NCBI GenBank assembly: GCA_017590115.1
Contig: JAGGNK010003335.1
Coordinates: 4,588,001 to 4,652,000, forward strand
Direction: 5' to 3'
DNA length: 64,000 nt
Source of the DNA: Montifringilla adamsi
Taxonomy: Eukaryota; Chordata; Aves; Passeriformes; Passeridae
Below, piece by piece: positions 26,405 through 35,984 of this stretch (the stretch's first letter is position 1; each line of letters starts with the position of its first letter). Position numbers and translations under genes: made by a program. Under the pieces are notes generated by a model. That model ran no database searches. It was not told the origin of the DNA and worked only from the letters and a program-made list of their open reading frames with translations.

Positions 26405-26577
26405 GCTCTTTTGAATGGATGCTGCATCATCCATATGGGGCAGCAAGAAAAACAGCTGCTGCTGCTTTCAATTAGGAAATAAAATAAAAATTTTGGAATA
26501 ATGGAATAAAGCCTTAGAGGGGACTTGTGTTATATGAGGACTTCTTGATTTACAGGTAATGTTGAAGTGAAAATATC
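26405..26577 (-). repeat. Inverted repeat, right arm (173 bp)
   Basis: Partner of 24378-24550 in opposite orientation. There are no terminal inverted repeats and no poly-A tail, so the element type is unknown; it may be two copies of an unclassified dispersed repeat or an inverted local duplication. Confidence 0.9.
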
Positions 26578-29500
26578 AGGTCAAAACATGGAATAATTTA
26601 CTTAGTTATAATTCTTGATAATGCACACTCCTGAAAGCAAATGCTACCACTGCACTTTCTCACTGATTTTCAAAAATAAGCTCCACCATGTCTGAAATTT
26701 TGCCCTGAAGTTCCAAAAACTAGCTTTTAAAACAAGGTGCAGATCTTGTCTTTCTTTGATGGTTCTGAAAATGACTGTTTTGTATCTCTACCTTCTGAAT
26801 TTGTTTTTACATATGCCTGTGAGCAGGGTTGTTTTTCATTTGGAAATATGTGGATCCCTTTAATAAACAGCACGAGGCATGATTGTGTAAAACTTGTTTT
26901 GCATATGCAGGAGAGACAGGACTCCTTTCTCCAGCCTTTTAAGTCTGGGATGCAGAGATCTGCAGCTGAGCCTGTTATTTGGAAGAAATGAGGCAACCTC
27001 AAAAGAGAGAAAATTGTTTTCTTATTGCTGACTTTTTGGTGAGCTTTCTCCTACAGTTAACAATACCTTTTTTCTATACAAGAGTCTTCAAAAGAGAGAT
27101 GGCATTTGAAAAAATGCTTGTAAATTATATGTCACAACTTGTCCTTCCTTGCTAATAGCATCAGCATAGCTCTCTAATGCAGTTTGTTTCTGTCATATAA
27201 GAGGGAGTTTTTCTCTAGTATTGGATGAGATGAAGCAGTCACAGGGAGAATACTAATTATATAGGCTAGCTATGAAAAATTGAGAAGGGCTCTTTTCAGT
27301 GTTGACACAGGAGCAAAAGGAAAACACCATCAGAGATCTGTTGCAGCATCCCTTTTCCAATAAAGGGAAGCATTTCCCAGATATATTTTGCTGACTTAGA
27401 ATTGCAGTACTCACAACTAGAAGATAAAGCATTTGGAGATAAAAATGCCAAATTGTGTCTACTGCATGTTAGGGTGTACAGTGTTATCTTCCTTCTGGTT
27501 TCTTTCTTGTTAAGTTCTTAAAAAGTTCACAAGTTGCATGAAAATGCCTACAGCTTCCCATTATCATATGACATATATAAAATAATTTTAAAATAAACAA
27601 TGGCCTGGCTGAGAAGGCTTGGGACAGGTGAGTATATGGTAGTTCATCTGTGACATGCAGATCCATCTGTACATGTTATAATCCACACTTGGAAACAACT
27701 TGCCATGGTGACTTCCTTTGTCTCTGCCAACCCAGTGTGCCTTTCAGCTCTTCCAACCAAAGGAATAAATAATTACCCTGTCTCTCTCTTTTTTTCAAAT
27801 GTGTTCATGTGCCCTGGATACATTATATGATAAATACAGGCACGGGTTATCTGTGAAAGTTTATCACAGTGCAGGCTAAATCACGAGCACAGTGACTTCA
27901 CAGATGTTTAGGACAGAAAAGTAGCACAATCTTACCAATGATGAACATTTCATTCATTGATTAAATACAGGAAGAAGAAAATAAAAGAGGCTTTCAAAAC
28001 ATGAATGGTGGCCTTGGTTTTTATAAGGTAGAATTAACAGCTGCTTATTGCAGTGAATAGATTACTGTTGTGATATGCAAAATCCCCCTTAGGAGACAGG
28101 CTTGTCAATAGCTTTTCACAAACAGGAACTTTTTCAGAATACCATTACAAAACTGTTAGGAAAAAAGTGTCCCTTCCAGGAATAGCACGATGCACTCTTT
28201 TAGTTAATAGAAGATGAATATTTTAATCCACATGCAAATGACAAATTGTTTCCTCACACTGTTCCTCTGAACTGGCTGATGACACAAGTTACCAAATGGC
28301 ACTCCAGAATCTACAGAAAGAGTATGGCAGTGTTCCTTTTGTTGCAAAGAAATTATCTTTTTTCAATAGCTGCCTGATGACATTGTGAATGATACCATTT
28401 TAATTTACAGCATATCATTCACTTCATTCTTCCATCAAATATCAGAAATCTTGGAAACTTTCTGGGACACCCTTTCTTCCACAGCTTTTTGGGAGAGGTG
28501 CAAAGGTTTTCACACTTTTGTTACTGCTTCATATTTCAGACATTTTGATGAAATATTGTGAGTACTGCATCTACCCTCCTGCACTGACACCATCTTACAC
28601 AATTATCATCTCACATCTTAGTGTAACTGAGTGTCTAGCTGGCATATTTCTGTATGGGAAGTCACCTTTGCTATTAATAGATAGTAGTTTAATCACTTCT
28701 GTGTTGATGGTCTGGTTCATTACAATTGCAGAAGTTGAGGAATTGAGGTACCTAGATACATTTTAGATTTTTGCCCATCTCTTGAGACTGTAGTATCTCC
28801 AATGGAAACACAAAGACTGACAAAAAACTGGGGAGGAGTGCTTTTTCTAAAAGGAAGAAAAAAAGAGGTAATGTTCTGCTATAATTGTATATAATGATTA
28901 TATCTCTGTGGGTTTAGAAATTTTGAGGAGCATCTACACAAGGGGGGAGGGGGTATGTCCTAGGCTAGGTTGCACTGTTTGCTCCTAGAAAACCATGTAG
29001 GAGTTACAGATGGGAAAACTGTGTCTGCCCTATTGAAAACTGCCCACAGAGCATCCATCAGTAATAGAATAGAAAGAAAGAGGGTAAATCATTTCTTGAA
29101 ATTGAAACTTTTTAGGTTTTCAATTAGGGAATGATGATAACAGCATTAATTGACTGAAACTTTACAAAAGACTGAACAATGAGACACTAAAAGTTTATGC
29201 TGCATGATTATATAGCAATAGAGGGGGAATTGTCATGGATATTCCTCTGCATGGCTCACCAGAAGTGGCTGCCTCCTACTTATTAGCTTTTGTGAGTTTA
29301 AGAACACAGATGACTTCTTTTTGTTCCCCCTTCTCCAGGTCTGGCAGTGCTGAGCTGCAGCTCAGCCATGGCTTGTCCATACATTTCTCATCCTGTTGCA
29401 CAGGGACAGGGTGACAGCACAATGCAACTTTCTGCAGCCCTGCCTGTTGTTTCTGACATTCCCATGGAAAGTCTCAAAATCCCAGTCAGAAATCAAGCAG

Positions 29501-31906
29501 GAGCTTCCTGGTTCCTTTTGAAGGCAGTATTTCAGAAGTGGCTGACAAAGGGGAGCGCAAGCACTGCTGCAATAGCTCTAAATGTGCCAGCACTGGAAAA
29601 AGTACCTGTTGTAATCACTATGCTGAAGTGGAATAGGTGGCAAATCCCAAACAAGATGATGTTGGAAAAGTCTGCATCACCTTGATGTTTCAGGATATGA
29701 ATTGTGGTGCTGAAGCTTCACTAACCAGATAAAAGCAAGCCAGCTACTTTTGTAAAAGTATGTTGAAAAAATCCACACTACATGGGTTCTTTTAGTGCTA
29801 TCTCTGTGAAAATATAAAACAAATAAGTGTGTAAAATATGCTAGAATTGCAGAAAATGGATTTTAAGATGCCTTTTCAAAAAGAGTTGGGACAGACACAT
29901 TAAATACATTGCCAAAGGAGTGCAATATGTTTTGTAGATTTCCTGCAGTACAGAAGATGGCACAACACATCAAATTCCAGCAAGTTGGAATATTCTTTTA
30001 AGACGTTGTCTGAATTATAGAAAATTGCCATTTTACAGAAGTTTCTGCTATTTTTTCACTCTCAGCACTGAAGTTCACAGGTCAGGAAAGCCATTATCTT
30101 GCTGCTTTGATTATGAGTGCAGTTGTGTAGTTCCCCCACAGAGCACTTGCTTAGTTCTGTGTGGTTTATGAGGAATCTCTACATTTCCTGCAACACCTTC
30201 AGTTGCCTGATGGCAGCAATTGGCCTCTCTTCATGGATATTGCACTGTTTGACTACTGCCTTTCAAAGACAATTGGGAGGAGGGCTGAATTGCAAACTGA
30301 ATAAAACTAAGTCATTTCATTAATTCATTGTGCAGTAAGAAATTTGTTAAGATGGAGTGCAGAGAGACCCTCTCTTGAATGTCAAGCAGGCTTGCCTAAT
30401 TGTGATTTGTGAAGCTTTAGAAAGAGTTTCCCAAGGGAAGTTGTGGAAGACATGGTTCTATTATGTGTAAAACTGCTTTAATTAATCTTGTCTGCTTTTA
30501 TTTTTTGCGATATGCTTGAAATTATTGTTTCATTTATAAATTCTAAGGAATTTCAACCTACCTTGATGTATCTCAGATACAGAATGAGGTGCTCTGTTAG
30601 GTAGTGAGTAACTCTGTCACCTGCAACTTATAGGAAGATAGATATAGATATATAGATATAGATATAGATATAGATATATATATGTATAATGTGGTTAAAG
30701 ATGTATATAGTACAATATGTATCTGGGTCACTTTTCCATCCACTGTTCAGACCTTAATTTAAGCTGAAATCAGCTGGGGAGTTAATTGCTCAGAACAAGA
30801 ACAAGGTGGCAGAATTTTCCAGGTGTCCAGCCTTTAACCTAGAAAATATAAACTCCATCATTTCCCTACAATGTTTTCACTGAGTACTCATTGTGCATTT
30901 TTTGGGAACCACCAACAATGGAATTTCTGACTTTTCATTATAAAATCCTTCAGCACCACAGTTTAAAGATTACACTGTAAGGACATGATTCTAAGTTAGT
31001 ATATATTGAATATAACTTTGATTTCAGTTAAATATTTATTCATCTGCACACTGGCAGAGTAGTTTTCTCTTCTTCCAAAACTCAAACATGCACATATTTT
31101 TGAATATGATTAAGGGTTTGGGTTTTTTTCTAAAGAAAGTCACATACTCTGTATTTCCCCCAGTCTAAATTAGGTGGATTCAGTTCACATGTTTTGTTCA
31201 GTGGAACCTTGAAGCTGCACAAGGCCAGTACTTTTTATTTTTGGTTTGCTTTTCCCCATTTAGTGCCTTGTCATTGCATGGCAGCTTCCAGTTCTCAAAC
31301 TCATGCTGTTTGAGTGAGATTTTGCTGTGTTCAGATTGAGCTACTCTTGTGTGGCTGGAGCTGTGCATCTGGCACGCTGCATCACACCTGCAGCTGTGAA
31401 TGTGGAGCAAACCAGGAGACAAATTTTCAATGATAATAGGATTAGCATTGGTAGATTTAATTCCTTTATCTCTCCAACCCATAAAACATCCATTGTTTTA
31501 GTGCTGGCTGGGTTTTCCTTTCAAATCAGATTTCTTTGAAGACTTTGGAAAACTGTTACCTGTGTGTAAATGTGATTAAGCTGATGCTGCAGCTCCTTAT
31601 TATCTGAGCTATTGATTCAAAACCTGAACCAGTCTTGCTATAAGAATGAACAGGAAAAGTATTGTAAGAAAGTCGGACATTTTAAGAAAAATGTCTGAAT
31701 AGATTTGGTGGCACTTTATAATTTGAAAAATAGGATACAGGATTCATGATGGAAAAGTCGATTTTCACCACTGTTAAATTGGTTTTATCTCTGTCAATTT
31801 GCTGTTCTAAGACACAGAAAATAGATTTTAGATATTTTTTCATCTCCAGAGATAGAAATAGATTTTCTCATATTGAAGATTTTGTTGTGTCTTTTATTCT
31901 CTGCAG
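26578..31906. other. Sequence upstream of the first ATP10B coding exon
   Basis: Non-coding in appearance, holding a GATATA microsatellite (30637-30688). It is either intron between an untranslated exon and coding exon 1, or proximal promoter. An open frame at 29347-29685 follows a CTCCAG acceptor-like site but matches no family I know. Confidence 0.45.
30637..30688. repeat. GATA/GATATA microsatellite
   Basis: Imperfect array of GATAGATATA and GATATA units ending in TATATATATG. Confidence 0.85.
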
Positions 31907-32064
31907 AAGTTCTAAGATCAAAGAACATGCACTGCACTGAGCAGGAGAATTGTCTTTGTGTTAAACCTCTACTTGCAGACCATGAAGGGAGTTTTCTACC
32001 AGAGTGGAATTGGATTTCAGCACTTGTCCTGCGTTTGTCTTTCAGCCTGCCCTCCCTGCTGCGA
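31907..32064 (+). other. ATP10B: Probable 5' leader part of coding exon 1
   Basis: A pyrimidine-rich tract ending in CTGCAG gives an acceptor just before 31907, and a second (TTTGTCTTTCAG) just before 32046. Either would leave non-coding leader before the ATG at 32065. If the first is used, an in-frame ATG at 31927 could add 46 residues before the conserved MALSVDS start. Human ATP10B has no such extension as far as I recall, so I treat this stretch as untranslated. Confidence 0.45.
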
Positions 32065-32339
32065 ATGGCTTTGTCTGTGGACTCGGCTTGGTACCGCTGG
32101 CAGCGACGGGGAGCTCGCAGTCCCTCCCAGGCTCCCTCAGAATCAACACCACTGCTGCTTTCTGTCAGAGCCAAACCAAAACTCAGTCTAAACACGTGGA
32201 GGATTGTGCTGCCTGACAATGGGAGACAGTGGAAAGAGTGGAAACAATCTTCTACATTTTATTCTAGAAACAGGATACAGACCACAAAGTACACGTGGTT
32301 CACTTTTTTGCCCCAAAATCTTCTGAGACAGTTTCACAG
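32065..32339 (+). CDS. ATP10B: ATP10B coding exon 1 (canonical N-terminus)
   Basis: Encodes residues 1-91 and two bases of codon 92. It begins MALSVDSAWYRWQ, close to human ATP10B, which decides the start even though the frame stays open upstream. Residues 26-31 read ESTPLL, an ExxxLL acidic dileucine signal of the kind that sends membrane proteins to endosomes and lysosomes; human ATP10B has an equivalent. Residues 73-77 (TTKYT) and 81-90 (FLPQNLLRQF) are the conserved P4 segment before M1. This segment is slightly off the family pattern, with Q, L and R where ATP10 proteins usually have R/K, F/Y and E. The exon ends in CACAG followed by GTAAAA, phase 2. The exon also carries 5' leader: a good acceptor lies before 31907 and another before 32046. 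Confidence 0.92.
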
Positions 32340-33672
32340 GTAAAAAAAAATTCATTCAATGCAGGCACACACAGTTTGTGTAATTGGGACGGGGCTGGCC
32401 CAGCCCCATCCCCAGTGGCACAGCTGTGAGCAGCAGGTGAGCAGCACTGACAGCAATGAGCCATGGAGTGCCCAGGGGCACTGAGCAACCACCAAAGGGA
32501 GCAGAGGGCACACAGGGGCAGGGCGTGAGCAGGAGCGGCTGAAAGGCTGGGCTGAAGGACAAGAAGGGCAGATCCTTGCAGCTGTCTAAGTGATGTGATG
32601 GTACTCTGTATGGGTTGAAGCTTTCTGAAATTGTGTGGTGATATTCTGTGTATCGTGGCCATCTCAACTGCAACAATGCAATGATCCTTGAGATTCAAGC
32701 ACTCTCTCTGAAACTGTGATATTCAGGTGTGCTGGAGAAGGGCTGCTTTTGTAGTTGCAACCATACTAAAACTTAGGTGATGATAATTTGTAACAAAATG
32801 GCACTCAGTTGGCGCTGAAATGGTGGATTAAACCAAGCAAGTGCTTAACCACTGCTGTGACCAGCTTTTTTAATTGAATGCTGCAACAGTTCTCTTTGTA
32901 AAAAAAAATCAAGTTTTTATTTAAAAATCCTTCTGGTTTTGTGTTGCATAAACCTCTGGTTTTTAGAGTACAAAAGGAATTAATTGGATATGTTGAGACA
33001 CCTATGAAATTCTGCTCAATTTTGATATATTTTTAATGTCACAAAGTGACTGTCTACAGATGTAGAAATATGTATGTGCAAGGTCAGGTTTTTTTCCAAA
33101 TGTTAGTTTAAAATTAAGTAACACCCCCCCAGCATAAAGAATCAAGTCAAAAAGATGCCCAGGGAACAATCATCACAATAAAGAGAAATGAAAGTTGTAT
33201 ACCCATCTCTAGCTTTGACATTTTTGTTCTGTATACTAGATTGGCCCATTCCTAACTTGGCTTGCCATTTGCAGAATCTTTCACAGATCCCTGATGGAAA
33301 CATTTCTATCAATTAATTGGTTAGTTTTTAAAGTTTTGTTTGTCTTTTGTTTAATTTTGTGTTTATTTTCAAGACTGAATTGCTGAGGGGCCATTAAAGA
33401 CCTTGGATATCCCAGAGACAAATATTATTCCCAACATGTGAGAAACTGGAGCTAGCTATAATAATATGAAAATTACTTCATACTATTCACAGGCTCTTCT
33501 GAAGAAAAAATTTGCATCTTGGTTAAGCAGCTGATTAATTTGTTCTGGAGAAAGGAAAAAGAGGGTAGAGGATTGAAATCATTAATGTTCCTTTGACACA
33601 GAATGGGGGTTGTTCATTAAGGAAAGGATACATTCTAATTTCTGACTTTTCATTTATTTTATACCTTTTCAG
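32340..33672 (+). other. ATP10B intron 1 (canonical)
   Basis: GT-AG intron of 1333 nt. The first 230 bases are richer in G+C (about 32380-32570), then AT-rich. No additional exon recognised. Confidence 0.8.
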
Positions 33673-33867
33673 GCTGGGTAATCTTTACTTTTTCTTTCTG
33701 GTGGTTCTGAACTGGTTCCCACAAGTGGAAGTCTTCCACAGGGAGATTACGATGCTGCCTCTGGTTGTGGTGCTGCTTGCCAGCATGATTAAGGATGCTA
33801 CTGAAGACTACAGAAAATACCAGTATGATAAGACAATAAACTTCACTAAAACCAGGGTATATGACAA
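33673..33867 (+). CDS. ATP10B: ATP10B coding exon 2 (M1-M2, canonical version)
   Basis: Completes codon 92 and encodes residues 93-156 plus two bases of codon 157. M1 lies at about residues 95-111 (NLYFFFLVVLNWFPQ) and M2 at about 118-136, followed by the conserved IKDATEDYRKYQYDK segment leading to the actuator domain. The stretch EVFHREITMLPL is diagnostic of ATP10B/ATP10D and unlike ATP10A. M1 and M2 help form the lipid-entry groove in P4-ATPases. The acceptor is TTTTCAG and the donor is ACAA|GTAAGT, phase 2. One oddity is HRLGN where the family usually has HRxAN. Confidence 0.93.
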
Positions 33868-34309
33868 GTAAGTAAACAAAATCAATTATTTGTTTCCTTG
33901 CTTCTGTTGTGATATAAACTGCACATCTGATTTTACAGTAACTCCCTCACTGACCTTTCAGAATACTGTAAGTTTGGAAGAACCATTACAAAATACTTTT
34001 TCTACCTTTAAAAATACCTTATTTATCTCACTTAAATAATCTCAATATCACTGAGGCTTTGTTTCATATCACAACAGTGTGTGCTGGTATATAGAGGTTT
34101 TCATTCCAAGTTTTCCAAGCAGCTTGTCAACATGCACAACATCCTCTCCTGATAGAAGAAGGATCTGGAGGATAAATGGAACTTACTCAAGTCTGGAACA
34201 CAAAACTAGGGCTGCACAGAAAACTGGAACAATGTCTTTCAGATGTCTCACACTAAAACTAGTAATAGTTTTAATTAATGATCAACTACATTCAAGGTGA
34301 ATCACATAG

Positions 34310-34369
34310 TAATAATCAGGAAATGAAAAATCAGGATGGAAAATCATATAATAATCAGGAAATGAAAAA
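34310..34369 (+). repeat. Short direct duplication
   Basis: TAATAATCAGGAAATGAAAA plus A occurs at 34310-34330 and again at 34349-34369, period 39. Confidence 0.75.
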
Positions 34370-35082
34370 GTTTTAGGACTTCCAGTAAGCAGAGAGATCA
34401 ATACAAGCCACCTTGGCTTTGGAGCTGGTGCAACACCTGGGGGAAGCTGTTTGCTCAGGACTGACTCAGAAGGAAGAAATAATTTCACTGCAATTCTTGT
34501 TGCAACATTTCGATTTCATCAGAGTTTCTTGTCCAAGTACTAACTTGAGACTGCTTACCCTCTCACTACATCATGAGGCAAACAGCAGTTTTCATTTAAA
34601 ATAAGTTTAAATATTTGTGTGCTTTCCTTTTTTCATCTGCCCTTAAGCTCAAGCCACAGAGAAAAAAATTGCTATGGTTTACATACATGTCATTAGCTCT
34701 TCTGGAAATTGGCCCTCACCTGTGCTGACGTATTTATGTGTCAGAGGAAGAAGGATCAAAGGTGCCTAGGTGAGAGAGGAAGGTTTGGGGTCTGTTGGGG
34801 AGAAGGATCAGGCTGAGGGCCAATCCAGGCACATTGCATTTCACTTGCTTCTGTCCATGTCTGATTCCTCTGGCTACAAAATCATGGGTTTACTTAGCTT
34901 GGGGGAATGGGGGTTGGTTGTTTGTTTAATAATAATCGATCTTATGGTCATGAAAACAAACAATAGATAGAGGAAATAAAAGAGAAATGCTCTCTGTACT
35001 GAGGCTCGTAGCAATCCTTTGTTGACATCTGGGACACGGAGCTCTGCCCATTACCTTTGAGCTTCCTGGCAACTCCCAGGGT

Positions 35083-35089
35083 TATAAAG
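35083..35089 (+). promoter_or_regulatory. TATA-like box upstream of the alternative first exon
   Basis: TATAAAG lies about 400 bases before the ATG at 35482, in a locally GC-richer stretch. It is a plausible core promoter element for the alternative transcript, but such heptamers are common by chance and nothing else here fixes a start site. Confidence 0.2.
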
Positions 35090-35481
35090 TGATTCTGAAA
35101 CTCCTGGAGTGACCTGTGAGAATCGTGTGTGTGTTCTCAGCTTTGCCACTGCTCTGTGTTAAAGCAGAGACACTTCATACGAGCGGAGAAGGGAAATGGT
35201 CTGAACAGGGCCTCCAGGCATCTGCTGGCAGGAAGAACAAAACATTCAGGATGCTTTTGGCAGACGTGAGGTGCAGCTGCCCCAGCAGGATCTAGGGCCT
35301 GGTGCAGCTGAGTCAGGATGATCCCTGGCCCTGGCTACGTGGAGGTTGGAGTGGAGGAGGCAGCCCTGGGATTCAGACATCTCAACTCTTCTCTCCACCA
35401 TTTGGGAGTTTATTTGGGCTACTGAACTCTTCTGACTTCATTGGTTTTCAACTTGAAGCTACTTTTTGAAAGAAAAACAAG

Positions 35482-35984
35482 ATGTCAAGGAAAATTGCTC
35501 CAGGTTGCTTCTCTACAATGACGTGGAAAAAACATTTTTTCAAGGAAACCTGCTGCCAGTGTGGTGCTCCAGACACGGAAATCCAAAATGAGGAGCTGGA
35601 GAAGAGAGGAAAAGTAAGGAAAAGAAAGAAGAAAAATGAAAATAAACGTGCGATCATCTCCAATTTGCCCTTTGAAAGCAAGAAGAGGAAGGAAAATCCA
35701 AACAGATACTATGACTCCAATGAAATTAAGACCACAAAATATACCATCTTAACTTTCCTCCCTAAAAATATCTATGAGCAGTTTCACCGCTTTGCCAATA
35801 TTTATTTTGTGTTCATTGCACTGCTGAATTTTGTGCCAGTGGTGAATGCCTTCCAACCAGAGGTGTCTGTGATCCCAATTTGTGTTATAATGGCCATCAC
35901 AGCCATTAAAGATGCTTGGGAGGACTTCCGGCGGTACAAATTAGACAAAGAAATCAATTATATGGGATGCTACATTTACAGCAG
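35482..35984 (+). CDS. ATP10B: Alternative first coding exon, ATP10A-like N-terminus with M1-M2
   Basis: An open frame of 167 codons plus two bases lies within the intron between canonical exons 2 and 3. An in-frame TGA at 35467-35469 closes it upstream, so the ATG at 35482 (A at -3, good context) is the likely start. Residues 1-80 are a cysteine-containing, strongly basic tail (C24, C25, C27; K/R cluster 41-58). Residues 84-88 are TTKYT, 92-103 [13 protein letters not shown]1 about 105-121 ([15 protein letters not shown]), M2 about 129-143, then [18 protein letters not shown] and a GCYIYSR end. [12 protein letters not shown] and the GCxxxSR end resemble ATP10A rather than ATP10B. The donor GCAG|GTAAGC leaves phase 2, the same as exon 2, so joining to exon 3 gives SR-EEHAYV and a 550-codon open frame over this window. 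An alternative promoter product is the simplest reading. A remnant of a lost neighbouring paralogue is the other. Confidence 0.8.

Larger units (their letters stand above)
33868..35481 (+). other. ATP10B intron 2, part upstream of the alternative exon
   Basis: Intron of the canonical transcript and probable promoter/leader region of the alternative transcript. It contains a 21-base direct duplication (34310-34330 and 34349-34369), a GC-richer stretch at about 35000-35360 and a TATA-like word at 35083. Confidence 0.6.

Noticed and set aside
29347..29685. 112-codon frame after an acceptor-like CTCCAG
   Set aside because: No recognisable domain and no ATP10 or GABA-receptor similarity; could be an untranslated exon at most, and there is no donor evidence.
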